Below are positions 36,025 to 44,947 of a stretch of DNA of 64,000 bases, one piece after another (positions within the stretch are counted from its first letter, which is position 1; every line of letters starts with the position of its first letter). Origin of the DNA: Lentisphaerota bacterium (lineage in GTDB: Bacteria; Verrucomicrobiota; Lentisphaeria; Victivallales; Victivallaceae). The stretch covers positions 1-64,000 of the forward strand of contig SUWB01000012.1 in assembly GCA_015061745.1 (NCBI GenBank), written 5' to 3'. The notes below the pieces were generated by a model that worked only from the letters and a program-made list of their open reading frames with translations, was not told the origin of the DNA and made no database searches. The position numbers and the translations under genes were made by a program.

Positions 36025-37428
36025 TCAGTAACGGTAATGTTCGTTCTTATAGGGACCGTCAACAGTCACGCCGATGTAGGCGGCCTGTTCTTCAGTCAGG
36101 GTGGTAAGTTTAGCTCCCAGCTTGTCAAGGTGGAGCCGGGCAACTTCTTCATCAAGTTTCTTATCAAGCAGATAGACACCCACTTCACGGTTGGCATTGC
36201 GGGCAATGTCGATCTGAGCAAGAGTCTGATTGGTGAAGCTGTTTGACATCACAAAGGAAGGATGTCCTGTGGCACATCCCAGGTTCACCAGACGGCCCTC
36301 AGCCAAAAGATAGATAGAGTGACCGTCAGCAAAGGTATAAGAACTTACAGGACAGCTGTTGTCCTTGATGACAGTTTTCTTTGCTTCAGGACAGGCTTCC
36401 AGTTCAGCCACTTCGATTTCGTTGTCAAAGTGTCCGATATTACAGACGATCGCCTGATCCTTCATCTTTTTCATATGTTCCAGACGGATGATACGGCAGT
36501 TTCCTGTGGTGGTCACATAGCAGTCGGCAATGGGCAGAGCATCTTCCACAGTGCAAACAGTGAAACCTGCCATACAGGCCTGCAAAGCACAGATGGGGTC
36601 AACTTCACTGACCAGCACCCGGGCGCGTTCGTTACGCATCGCTTCGGCACAACCTTTACCTACGTCACCGTAACCGCACACCATTACGGTCTTGCCTGAA
36701 AGCATCACATCAAGAGCACGTTTGATACCGTCGGTCAAACTGTGACGGCAGCCGTAGACATTGTCAAATTTGCTTTTGGTCACAGAGTCATTCACATTGA
36801 TGGCAGGGAAAAGGAGTTCGCCCTTCTTTGCCATCTGTTCCAGACGGTGTACCCCTGTGGTGGTTTCTTCGGAAACGCCTCTGACTTTGGCAGCGACTTT
36901 GTGCCAGTGCTGAGGATCTTCGGCAAGGACCTTTTTCAAAAGGGCATTGATGATCTGAAGTTCAGCCACATCAGTGGGTTCGTCAAGAATGGAAGGATCG
37001 TTTTCAGCTGCCACGCCCCGGTGGATCAGCAAAGTGGCATCACCGCCGTCGTCAACGATCTGGTCAGGACCGCTGCCGTCGGGCCAGGTCAAAGCACGGT
37101 AGGTGCATTCCCAATATTCTTCCAGAGTTTCGCCCTTCCAGGCATAGACAGAAACACCAGCCTGAGCGATAGCGGCGGCGGCGTGATCCTGCGTGGAAAA
37201 GATATTGCAGCTTGCCCAGCGCACATCGGCACCGAGAGCTTTGAGTGTTTCGATCAGAACGGCGGTCTGAATGGTCATATGCAGACTGCCCATAATTTTC
37301 ACGCCTTTAAGGGGCTGCTGGGGACCGTATTTTTCACGGGTGGCCATAAGGCCGGGCATCTCTTTTTCAGCGATGTTGATTTCCTTGCGTCCGAAATCAG
37401 CAAGGGCGATATCTTTGACTTTGTACAT
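36025..37428 (-). CDS. ahcY: Adenosylhomocysteinase
   Basis: Hydrolyses S-adenosylhomocysteine to homocysteine and adenosine. 467 residues from ATG 37428, whose AAGGA ribosome site overlaps the stop codon of the upstream kinase gene; an upstream in-frame start is inside that gene and rejected. Conserved blocks: [34 protein letters not shown], the NAD-binding [24 protein letters not shown] and the C-terminal [11 protein letters not shown], which matches the K-x-x-HYRY end of bacterial enzymes. It is the last gene of metK-kinase-ahcY. Confidence 0.97.
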   Translation of the reverse strand: MYKVKDIALADFGRKEINIAEKEMPGLMATREKYGPQQPLKGVKIMGSLHMTIQTAVLIETLKALGADVRWASCNIFSTQDHAAAAIAQAGVSVYAWKGETLEEYWECTYRALTWPDGSGPDQIVDDGGDATLLIHRGVAAENDPSILDEPTDVAELQIINALLKKVLAEDPQHWHKVAAKVRGVSEETTTGVHRLEQMAKKGELLFPAINVNDSVTKSKFDNVYGCRHSLTDGIKRALDVMLSGKTVMVCGYGDVGKGCAEAMRNERARVLVSEVDPICALQACMAGFTVCTVEDALPIADCYVTTTGNCRIIRLEHMKKMKDQAIVCNIGHFDNEIEVAELEACPEAKKTVIKDNSCPVSSYTFADGHSIYLLAEGRLVNLGCATGHPSFVMSNSFTNQTLAQIDIARNANREVGVYLLDKKLDEEVARLHLDKLGAKLTTLTEEQAAYIGVTVDGPYKNEHYRY

Positions 37429-37429
37429 A

Positions 37430-38416
37430 TTACAATCCTTTGATCTCTTGAAAAACTTTGTCCCAGGCCTCAGCATCAAGGCGGGAGCCCATAACTTTAA
37501 CAACTTCCCCGGAAATGCGGGAACCGATGGTACCGCATTTGCTCAAGGGAGCTTCTGCGGCAAGGCCTCTGATGAATCCTGCGGCATAAAGGTCACCGGC
37601 AGCAGTGGTATCCACAGGATGTTCCACCACAAAAGCCGGAATAAAGGCTTTTTCACTGCCTCTTACAGCGACAGAACCCCGGACACCGGATTTCACAACG
37701 GCGACTTCACAAATCGTACTCAATTTGTCAGCCATTTCTTCAACCGTCATTTCCCCCAGCAGAGCGGCACCTTCTTCTTCATTGGCAAAAAGCAAGTCCA
37801 CATAGTTGGGCAGCACATCCTTGAGAAGTTTCTCTTTGAAAATACCGACCACTTCAAAACTTGCCAAATCGAAACCGATCCGGCATCCGGCGGCTTTGGC
37901 CCCTTTGATCAGAGTGTCAAAAACAGGAGAAAAGAGCATATAGCCCTCGATGTAAACCAGATCAAAGGGTGAAAAATCCACCTTTTCGATCTCCTCCTGC
38001 TGCAAAAGCAGAGAAGCCCCCAGAGCTGAACGCATCGTTCTTTCGGCATCGGGAGTTACGATTGAAAGACATTTTCCGGTGGGAGCTGCGGAAGTGACAA
38101 TAAAATAATCATCTCTCCCGCCATTCTTTTTGAACTCATCCCGGTAAAAATCCCCGGCACTGTCTTCACAGAGTTTTCCCAGCATTGCACATTCGATTCC
38201 CATCTTTGCGAGAGCAAAAATGGTATTCCCGGCAGAACCTCCGGGAGCCTGTTCCGGCTGCACACCGGAGTGTCCGACTAAAGTCTGAATGACCTCAGGC
38301 TCCACCATTTCCATACCGCCCTTGGCACCGGAAACGTACTCTTTTAAAAAGGCGTCATTCACATTGATGAGCAGATCCACCAGGGGTGAACCGACGCCGA
38401 GGATTTTCCACGCCAT
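37430..38416 (-). CDS. PfkB-family kinase, probably adenosine kinase
   Basis: A ribokinase-fold sugar/nucleoside kinase of 328 residues. Signature 1 is [17 protein letters not shown] (about 58-74) and signature 2 is [16 protein letters not shown] (about 269-284), with the catalytic aspartate of the GAGD-like AAGD. It lies between metK and ahcY, two bases from ahcY and five from metK. AhcY releases adenosine, which must be removed to pull the reaction; an adenosine kinase is therefore the expected enzyme, and its overall length and [13 protein letters not shown] start fit. Substrate is inferred from context. Confidence 0.85.
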   Translation of the reverse strand: MAWKILGVGSPLVDLLINVNDAFLKEYVSGAKGGMEMVEPEVIQTLVGHSGVQPEQAPGGSAGNTIFALAKMGIECAMLGKLCEDSAGDFYRDEFKKNGGRDDYFIVTSAAPTGKCLSIVTPDAERTMRSALGASLLLQQEEIEKVDFSPFDLVYIEGYMLFSPVFDTLIKGAKAAGCRIGFDLASFEVVGIFKEKLLKDVLPNYVDLLFANEEEGAALLGEMTVEEMADKLSTICEVAVVKSGVRGSVAVRGSEKAFIPAFVVEHPVDTTAAGDLYAAGFIRGLAAEAPLSKCGTIGSRISGEVVKVMGSRLDAEAWDKVFQEIKGL

Positions 38417-38421
38417 AATAC

Positions 38422-39606
38422 TCAGTTGACTCCGACGGCTTTACGCAGATCGTCGATGCGGTCGGTCTTTTCCCAGGGGAAGATATCCCGGCCGAAGTGA
38501 CCGTAGGCAGCAGTCTGCTGGTAGCTCCAGCCGCAGGGACGTTTGAGCTGGAGTTTTTCAACGATGGCAGCGGGACGGAAGTCAAAGACTTCAGCCACGA
38601 TGGCAGCAAGTTTTGCATCATCCATAACGCCGGTGCCGTAGGTGTCAACGTTGACGCTCAGAGGTTTTGCAACGCCGATGGCGTAAGCGACTTGGATCTC
38701 GCATTTTTTAGCAAGTCCGGCAGCAACGATGTTCTTGGCGGCATAGCGGCAGAAATAAGCTGCAGAACGGTCAACCTTGGAGGGATCTTTGCCAGAGAAA
38801 GCACCGCCGCCGTGAGAACCAACACCGCCGTAGGTATCAACGATGATCTTGCGTCCGGTAAGACCGGTATCGCCGTGGGGGCCGCCGATCTCGAAACGTC
38901 CGGTGGGATTCACATAATAGGTGATATCTTCTTTCATCAGCTCGGCAGGGATCACTTTGGCAGCGACTTCACGGGTAAGAGCTTCCAGCCATTCGATCTC
39001 CATATCGGGGGTGTGCTGATGTGAAAGCACGATGCTTTCCACAGCCACAGGTTTTCCGTCCCGGTAACGGATGGAAACCTGACTCTTGGAGTCAGGACGC
39101 AAATATTTGTATTTCACAGGATCGCTCTTGCGCAGACGGGCAAATTCAGCCACCAGCTGGTGAGCGTAGTAGATGGGAGCGGGCATAAGAGCCGGAGTTT
39201 CATCACTGGCATAGCCGAACATCATTCCCTGGTCGCCGGCACCCTGTTCAAGGAATTTGCCCTGACCTTCGGTAACGCCCATAGAGATATCGGGAGACTG
39301 TTTGTGGATCGCCACCATTACTTTGGCATCATCGGCACAAAACCCCACACCGTGTTCATTGTAACCGATATCACGGATGGCAGCAAGAGCAGTTTCCTGC
39401 CAGTTGACTTTTGCCTTGGTGGTGATCTCGCCGGAAATGACCACAAGGTCGGTCGTGGTCAAACTTTCGCAGGCAACACGACTGTCAGGGTCCTGAGCCA
39501 GACAGGCGTCGAGGATAGCATCTGAAATCCGGTCACAGACCTTGTCGGGATGTCCTTCTGAAACAGATTCAGAAGTAAAAACGTGTTCAGCTTTGATCTT
39601 ACTCAT
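38422..39606 (-). CDS. metK: S-adenosylmethionine synthetase
   Basis: Makes SAM from methionine and ATP. 394 residues, near the family length. Motifs: [21 protein letters not shown] at the N-terminus (ATP/methionine site, broken here as SVSEGHPDK and [10 protein letters not shown]), [12 protein letters not shown] (about 116-127) and [19 protein letters not shown] (P-loop-like, about 265-283). GGAG precedes the ATG. It is the first gene of metK-kinase-ahcY. No SAM or SAH riboswitch that I recognise lies in the 99 bases upstream. Confidence 0.97.
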   Translation of the reverse strand: MSKIKAEHVFTSESVSEGHPDKVCDRISDAILDACLAQDPDSRVACESLTTTDLVVISGEITTKAKVNWQETALAAIRDIGYNEHGVGFCADDAKVMVAIHKQSPDISMGVTEGQGKFLEQGAGDQGMMFGYASDETPALMPAPIYYAHQLVAEFARLRKSDPVKYKYLRPDSKSQVSIRYRDGKPVAVESIVLSHQHTPDMEIEWLEALTREVAAKVIPAELMKEDITYYVNPTGRFEIGGPHGDTGLTGRKIIVDTYGGVGSHGGGAFSGKDPSKVDRSAAYFCRYAAKNIVAAGLAKKCEIQVAYAIGVAKPLSVNVDTYGTGVMDDAKLAAIVAEVFDFRPAAIVEKLQLKRPCGWSYQQTAAYGHFGRDIFPWEKTDRIDDLRKAVGVN

Positions 39607-39677
39607 TATGATAATCTCCTTTTAGACTTTATTTACACACGAGGGCACCGGAAAGTAAATCCCGATGCCTGAAACGT

Positions 39678-39708
39678 ATAATATATTCTGCTTTTAAGCT
39701 GAAATTCA
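39678..39708 (-). promoter_or_regulatory. Candidate promoter of metK
   Basis: On the minus strand TATATTAT (39685-39678) matches the -10 form common in this window. The -35 is weak (TGAATT at 39708-39703, 17 bases away). It overlaps the end of pal. Confidence 0.4.
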
Positions 39709-40329
39709 GCGAGGCAGCAGCATAGGCACGGGAACCGCACGACGGTTTTTACGCCAGGACGCGGCATCATTGCCGGCCAAAGCGGGCTTGTCTTCGCCGA
39801 AACTCTGGGTTTTCATCTTGTCAGCAGCAACGCCGTTGGCTTCAAGAGCGGCACGAACAGCATTGGCACGGCGTTCACCCAAAGCACGGTTGTATTCTTC
39901 GGTACCGCGCTGGTCGCAATGCCCTTCGATAACAAGAGCCAGCTGAGGATTTTCATTCATATACTGTGCAATGCTGCGAACTTTGTTCATTTCAGAAGCC
40001 ACCAGGACATCAGAATCATAAGCAAAGTAGATCACAGGCATATTCAGACGTTTTCCGCTGGGATCAGCAAGGACCCAGCCGTCTTTGTCGGCACCTGAAA
40101 TAGCAGGATCATTGGGGTTCTCGGTCCAATTGGAACCGCCGGGAGTCTGGGGAATTGCAGTAGGACCTTCGACAGGTCCGCCATTGGGATCTTCCACTGC
40201 AACAGGGAAAGCCCTTGTATTTTTATCATTGTCTGCTTCCCAGTCCAGAGACTTGGATTTGCAACCGCTGACAAGGAGCAGAACACTGGCAGAAAGAACC
40301 AATCCGACAACACTGATACGACTAAACAT
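39706..40329 (-). CDS. pal: Peptidoglycan-associated lipoprotein, OmpA family
   Basis: Outer-membrane lipoprotein that ties the envelope to peptidoglycan. 207 residues from ATG 40329 (AGGAG seven bases before; a TTG two codons earlier is less likely). Signal and lipobox LLLVSGC near residue 22, an acidic, proline-rich linker (about 25-90), then the OmpA-like domain (about 95-200): VIYFAYDSDVLVASEMNKV, VIEGHCDQRGTEEYNRALGERRANAV and FGEDKPA. The E-G-H-C-D-x-R-G-T-x-E-Y-N motif is the diagnostic Pal signature. tolAB and ybgF neighbours are not seen, so it stands apart from the usual tol-pal cluster. Confidence 0.93.
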   Translation of the reverse strand: MFSRISVVGLVLSASVLLLVSGCKSKSLDWEADNDKNTRAFPVAVEDPNGGPVEGPTAIPQTPGGSNWTENPNDPAISGADKDGWVLADPSGKRLNMPVIYFAYDSDVLVASEMNKVRSIAQYMNENPQLALVIEGHCDQRGTEEYNRALGERRANAVRAALEANGVAADKMKTQSFGEDKPALAGNDAASWRKNRRAVPVPMLLPR

Positions 40330-40378
40330 TTTCAAACTCCTGATTTTTATTTTTATTGGGATATATTAAAAACAACAC

Positions 40379-41668
40379 TCACTTTTCACCCAGAAATCTG
40401 ACGCTCCCCGCCATTCCGTGGGCATCAAGTTTTTCCATTGCTCCGAAACGTTCAATAATTTCAACCTCCCGTTTGAGAGCATTTCTGGTATATTTTACAA
40501 TGCTGGTCCGGCGGAAGAAAGCTGCGCTTTCCAAACCATTGAACCGCAGAGCACTTGATGCCGTCGGCAGCACGTGAGAAGGTCCGGCACAGAAATCACC
40601 GGCAGGTTCCGGCGTCCAGGGCCCCAGGAAAATGGCACCCGCAGCTTTGAGTTTGGGCAGCATTTTTTCGGGAGCTTCGCACTGAACTTCCAGATGCTCA
40701 GGAGCGTAAAGGTTGGCCACTTCAGCCGCCCGGTCAAGGTCGGGAACGCTGATAAAAAAGACACCTTTTTCCCAAACTCTGTCAATGATTTCCTCACGGG
40801 AAAGCTGAGACTTCTGGCGCAAGCAAGCCTTTTCCACAGCCTCAAAAAGCTTTTCATCCGTAGAAACCAGCACAGCCTGTTCCAAACCGCTGCCGTGTTC
40901 AGCCTGACTGAGCAAGTCAGCTGCGACAAACTCAGGATTGGCATCCTTGTCGGCAATAATAAGAATTTCAGAAGGTCCTGCCACCAGATCAATGGCAACT
41001 TCTCCGTAAAGAAGTTTTTTGGCTGCGGTCACATAAGCATTGCCCGGGCCCACCAGCTTTTGGACTTTGGGAATTCCGGGAACGCCGACTGTAATGGCGG
41101 CCACACCGTAAATGCCCCCCAAACGGTAAACTTCAGTCACACCGGCACACTTCATTGCAAACAAAGTTTCAGGATGCACGCCCCCCGCAGGAGTCACTGC
41201 GACGATCTCTTTCACACCGCAAGCCTTGGCAATGGCGGCAGTATGCAAAACCGTGGAAACAAGAGGAGCTGTTCCGCCGGGGATATAGACACCCACACGG
41301 TCGAGGGGATTGAACTGCTCTCCCACAACGACTCCGTCGCGGATTTTCTTTTTCCAGTTTTTGGGCAAAGTCTCTCTGGCAAAGGCCTGCACCTGACGGC
41401 AGGCAGTACGGATAGCCTTTTTATCTTTGGCAGAGACCTGTTTTTCAGCGGCTTCGATTTCTTCTGCAGAAATACGCATAGAATCAAAGTCCAGCTTGAC
41501 GTGATCAAATTTTTCGGCGTATTCACAAATAGCTTCCACGCCCCTGGTCCGTACATCCGCAATAATTTCCGCTGCAGCCTTTTCGGCGGCGGGGGGATAT
41601 GCCGGACGGTTGCAGAGGAGTTCAAGCTGTGAACGCCACTCATCCCGGCAGCAATCTATCTTTATCAT
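40379..41668 (-). CDS. hisD: Histidinol dehydrogenase
   Basis: Last two steps of histidine synthesis, histidinol to histidine with NAD and zinc. 429 residues. Motifs: VYIPGGTAPLVSTVLHTAAIAKACGV, VQKLVGPGNAYVTAAKKLLYG and DLVAGPSEILIIADKDANPE, and the late zinc/catalytic region LLSQAEHGSGLEQAVL with YAPEHLEV (catalytic glutamate and histidines). Its ATG overlaps the panC stop by four bases. Other his genes are not in the window. Confidence 0.97.
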   Translation of the reverse strand: MIKIDCCRDEWRSQLELLCNRPAYPPAAEKAAAEIIADVRTRGVEAICEYAEKFDHVKLDFDSMRISAEEIEAAEKQVSAKDKKAIRTACRQVQAFARETLPKNWKKKIRDGVVVGEQFNPLDRVGVYIPGGTAPLVSTVLHTAAIAKACGVKEIVAVTPAGGVHPETLFAMKCAGVTEVYRLGGIYGVAAITVGVPGIPKVQKLVGPGNAYVTAAKKLLYGEVAIDLVAGPSEILIIADKDANPEFVAADLLSQAEHGSGLEQAVLVSTDEKLFEAVEKACLRQKSQLSREEIIDRVWEKGVFFISVPDLDRAAEVANLYAPEHLEVQCEAPEKMLPKLKAAGAIFLGPWTPEPAGDFCAGPSHVLPTASSALRFNGLESAAFFRRTSIVKYTRNALKREVEIIERFGAMEKLDAHGMAGSVRFLGEK

Positions 41669-42516
41669 TCATTCACCCTGACAAGTTCGTTATCAATAAG
41701 GCGGGTCGTTCCGAAAAACACGGCAGCAGCAAGAAGGATCTCTTTGGTTTGAGCCGTGGGAGCCTTCATTGTCGCCCGGTCGAGACCTTCCACATAGTCC
41801 ACTCTGCCGCCTGCGGCAGTAATGGATTCAACGGCACTGCGGCAAATATCATCGAGAGCAGTAAAACCTTTTTCCTCAAGTTCTTTTCTGCCGGCGACCA
41901 GTGCCCGGTGGATCGAAAGAGCCCGGGAACGTTCATCGGCTGAAAGATACCGGTTGCGGGAACTCAAAGCCAATCCGTCTTCGTCTCTCACCAGAGGACA
42001 GGGAATGATCTCAACTTGAAAATCCAAATCCCGCACCATACGTTCAATAACAAAGCACTGCTGAGCATCCTTGAGCCCGAAACAGGCAAAATCCGGCTGA
42101 GCCAGATGAAACAGTTTCCCGACGACCGTGGTCACGCCGCGATAGAAGGCTGGACGGCTGGCTCCGCACAAGGGCTTTGCCAAATCACTTTCTTCGATCC
42201 AGGTGGAACAGTCAGCGGCATACATTTCAGCGGTATCAGGAGCAAAAAGCACATCGACCTTGTGCTCCTCACACATTTTTTTATCCCGTTCAAAATCCCG
42301 GGGATACCGATCAAGGTCTTCGGTGGGACCGAACTGAGTGGGATTGACAAACAAAGTAACGATCACCACATCAGCTTTGGCTCTTGCCACATCCACCAGA
42401 GACATATGTCCTGCGTGCAGATACCCCATTGTGGGCACAAGACCGATGACCTTGCCCTGACGGCGTGTTTCAGACGCAAAACGCGCAAGTTCTGCTTTGG
42501 TACGGAAAATAATCAT
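41665..42516 (-). CDS. panC: Pantoate--beta-alanine ligase
   Basis: Joins pantoate and beta-alanine with ATP to make pantothenate, the coenzyme A precursor. 283 residues, typical. The HxGH nucleotide motif appears in LVPTMGYLHAGHMSLV (about residues 27-42), followed by VTLFVNPTQFGPTEDLDRYPR and the KMSKS-like VRDEDGLALSSRNRYLS. It overlaps ilvE by four bases upstream and hisD by four bases downstream, so three biosynthetic genes are translationally coupled. panB and panD are not in view. Confidence 0.97.
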   Translation of the reverse strand: MIIFRTKAELARFASETRRQGKVIGLVPTMGYLHAGHMSLVDVARAKADVVIVTLFVNPTQFGPTEDLDRYPRDFERDKKMCEEHKVDVLFAPDTAEMYAADCSTWIEESDLAKPLCGASRPAFYRGVTTVVGKLFHLAQPDFACFGLKDAQQCFVIERMVRDLDFQVEIIPCPLVRDEDGLALSSRNRYLSADERSRALSIHRALVAGRKELEEKGFTALDDICRSAVESITAAGGRVDYVEGLDRATMKAPTAQTKEILLAAAVFFGTTRLIDNELVRVNE

Positions 42517-43532
42517 TTTTCAGGGACTTCCACCATCCAGTTGTGCGTATCTTCCACTTCGCCGTACTGGATACCGGTCAGACGGTCATACAGTTTCTTG
42601 AGCTGGGGACCGATTTCAGTCAGACCGAAGTCAAAGAATTTTCCGTTGTCCAGCAGACGGCCGACAGGAGTCAGTACCACAGCAGTACCGCAAGCGGCGA
42701 TCTCAGCAAAGTCGTACACTTCTTCAAGTTTGATCTTGCGGCGTTCGGCGGGCATACCCAAATCCTGAGCCACCTGCATCAGGGACTTGTTGGTCACGGA
42801 AGGCAGAATGGAATCTGAAAGGCTGGTAACATATTTGCCTTCTTTGGTCACTGCCAGAAAGTTACTGGTGTTGAATTCATCCACATAGGTATGGGTGGCA
42901 GGATCAAGAAAGAGAGAGATAGGACAATGATATTCGTGCTTTGCCCGGTGATAGGGCAGCAGACTTGCGGCATAGTTTCCGGCAGCTTTGATAGTACCGG
43001 TACCGTGAGGTGCAGCACGGTCATACTGACGTTCGACCATAGCATCCACAGGCTTGATACCGCCCTTGTAATATGCGCCCACAGGCATAACCATAATGAT
43101 CAGTTCATATTCAAAACTGGCATTGACTCCGATCTGAGGAGAAGTACCGAACATCACAGGACGGATGTAAAGAGAACCACCGGTGCCATAGGGAGGAATA
43201 TAATCAGCATTATCAGCCACCACAGCCTTGACAGCTTCCACAAACTTGTCCACAGGGAATTCAGGCATCATCAGGCGTTTGGCGGAATCACACATACGCT
43301 TGCCGTTTTCATCGGGACGGAAAACACGGATCTTGCCGTCTTTGCAGCGAAAAGCCTTCAATCCTTCAAAGATCGCCTGACCGTAGTGCAGCACATTGGC
43401 GGCAACGGAGATACTGACATTGTAATCATTGCAAAGTTTCCCGGCATCCCAGGCCCCGTCGGCGTAATGGAAGCGGATGTTGCTGCGGGTAGGCATAAAT
43501 TCAAAACCGAGTTTTTCCCATTCAATATTCAT
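42513..43532 (-). CDS. ilvE: Branched-chain amino acid aminotransferase
   Basis: Transfers the amino group for leucine, isoleucine and valine. 339 residues from ATG 43532 (AAAGGA nine bases before). It is a fold-type IV PLP enzyme of the longer ilvE subgroup: FEGLKAFRCKDGKIRVFRPDENGKRM in parts, RPVMFGTSPQIGV, the PLP-lysine region GTGTIKAAGNYAASL (about 187-201) and VDEFNTSNFLAVTKEG. First gene of ilvE-panC-hisD; the link is sensible since pantoate derives from the valine precursor ketoisovalerate. Confidence 0.95.
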   Translation of the reverse strand: MNIEWEKLGFEFMPTRSNIRFHYADGAWDAGKLCNDYNVSISVAANVLHYGQAIFEGLKAFRCKDGKIRVFRPDENGKRMCDSAKRLMMPEFPVDKFVEAVKAVVADNADYIPPYGTGGSLYIRPVMFGTSPQIGVNASFEYELIIMVMPVGAYYKGGIKPVDAMVERQYDRAAPHGTGTIKAAGNYAASLLPYHRAKHEYHCPISLFLDPATHTYVDEFNTSNFLAVTKEGKYVTSLSDSILPSVTNKSLMQVAQDLGMPAERRKIKLEEVYDFAEIAACGTAVVLTPVGRLLDNGKFFDFGLTEIGPQLKKLYDRLTGIQYGEVEDTHNWMVEVPEK

Positions 43533-43577
43533 AGTAAAAGTTCCTTTATGTTGATGTTGACATTGTTTCACTGAAAT

Positions 43578-43610
43578 AATATAGCTCCCCCCTTGTCATT
43601 TATCAAGGGG
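43578..43610 (-). promoter_or_regulatory. Promoter of ilvE-panC-hisD with overlapping inverted repeat
   Basis: On the minus strand TTGATA (43606-43601), 17-base spacer, TATATTAT (43583-43576). A 7-8-7 inverted repeat, CCCCTTG and CAAGGGG (43589-43595, 43604-43610), covers the -35 and most of the spacer, so it may be an operator. It could also be a weak terminator of another message, but no T-run follows. Confidence 0.65.
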
Positions 43611-43626
43611 TTATTGTAAATTTTTT

Positions 43627-44913
43627 TCATTCCTTGCTGCTGCAGGAAATTTTCTCAAGCTCGGCGATGGACTTGTCCGTTGCCCCCCGGTTTTCAGCAA
43701 TCAGTTCAAAAGCCCGTTTTCCCAACGCGATGCGTTTTTCTTCAGACCGAAACAGCTCTGCAAGGATGGAAACAAGTTCCCGCTCATCTGCAACGGTTTT
43801 CAAACCGTTACCGTCACGCAGCAAAGCAAGAAGCACTTTGAAGTTGCGCAGCACCTGCCCCGTCACAATGGGTTTGCGCAGCAAAGCAGGCTCTATCAGA
43901 TTGTGTCCTTCATCGTGACCTGCCAGAGACTTACCCATAATGACCACATCGGCTCTGCTCATCAGTTTCAGCATTTCACCAGTGGTATCAGCCAGAAGCA
44001 CGTCCACTTCCTGAGGGGGGAATCCGGCCGTGCGTCTGTGACAGGAAAGAGCGGCTTTTTCCACAACGGCGGCCACATCGTCAGCTCTTTCTGCGTGACG
44101 GGGGACCAGCACCAGTTTCAAATCCGAAAATTCTTTTTTCAGTTCTGCAAAGGCTTCAGCGATCAGAGCTTCTTCGCCGGAATGGGTACTTGCTCCCAGC
44201 AGGATCTTCTTTCCGGAGCCGAAATACTTTTCATACTCCGGATCCCCCAGTTCTTCGGGGAGCTGCTGATCGAATTTGAGATTTCCGGTCACCATCGTCT
44301 TGGCTTCAGGAGAAACATTCAGCACCCGTTTTTCATCCTCGGCACTCTGCATCATCATAATAGAAAAGTTTTCCAGCAGCGGCCGAAAAAAACAACGCAT
44401 TTTATAATATCCTTTGCAGGAATGATCCGAAATACGTCCATTGACCAGAGCAACAGGGATATTTCTTTTGCGGCACATCCAAAGCAGATTGGGCCACAAT
44501 TCAGTTTCAAAAATAGCCAATTGCACAGGCTGGATCAGATCCAGCGTGGTTTTGACAATCCAGGGGAAATCAATGGGAGCAAAGATCACAGTGCAGTTTT
44601 CGGGACAATTTTTTCTGGCCAGTTCCTGTCCGGTAGTCGTGGTGGTGGAAATGACAAACTTCCGTTCAGGGTGCTGCTTCAAATAGCTGCGGATCATAGA
44701 AATGGCAACGACCGTTTCCCCCACACTGACAGCGTGGACCCAGACCGCTCCCCGGAACTCCTGAAGTTCCCGCCGCCGTTCCGGAGAAAAACGACCGAAC
44801 CGTTCGGAATAGGTGGATTTCCAACCGCCGCGGTTGCGGTACTTGATAATCAGCCCGGGCAGAAAGAACAGGAATCCCACGGGCAGAAAGATATTATATA
44901 AAAGCTTTCTCAT
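43627..44913 (-). CDS. waaA: 3-deoxy-D-manno-octulosonic acid (Kdo) transferase
   Basis: Adds Kdo from CMP-Kdo to lipid A precursor at the inner membrane. 428 residues, usual for the family. N-terminal membrane anchor (about 5-22), then the GT-B fold: RGAVWVHAVSVGETVVAISMI, the STTTTTGQELARK block, IFAPIDFPWIV, LAIFETELWPNLLW, the CMP-binding VPRHAERADDV region, and MGKSLAGHDEGHNLIEPALLRKPIVTG near the C-terminus. It shows that the organism makes Gram-negative LPS. It is the third gene after ptsH-ptsI (34-base gap). Confidence 0.96.
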   Translation of the reverse strand: MRKLLYNIFLPVGFLFFLPGLIIKYRNRGGWKSTYSERFGRFSPERRRELQEFRGAVWVHAVSVGETVVAISMIRSYLKQHPERKFVISTTTTTGQELARKNCPENCTVIFAPIDFPWIVKTTLDLIQPVQLAIFETELWPNLLWMCRKRNIPVALVNGRISDHSCKGYYKMRCFFRPLLENFSIMMMQSAEDEKRVLNVSPEAKTMVTGNLKFDQQLPEELGDPEYEKYFGSGKKILLGASTHSGEEALIAEAFAELKKEFSDLKLVLVPRHAERADDVAAVVEKAALSCHRRTAGFPPQEVDVLLADTTGEMLKLMSRADVVIMGKSLAGHDEGHNLIEPALLRKPIVTGQVLRNFKVLLALLRDGNGLKTVADERELVSILAELFRSEEKRIALGKRAFELIAENRGATDKSIAELEKISCSSKE

Positions 44914-44947
44914 ATCGCAGTTGTACCTTTGTCACTAAAAGTTTAAT

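Noticed and set aside
39607-39705. Possible SAM or SAH riboswitch before metK
   Set aside because: A small TTTAC/GTAAA pairing exists, but no core motif of the SAM-I, SAM-II or SAH riboswitches is present and the leader is under 100 bases.
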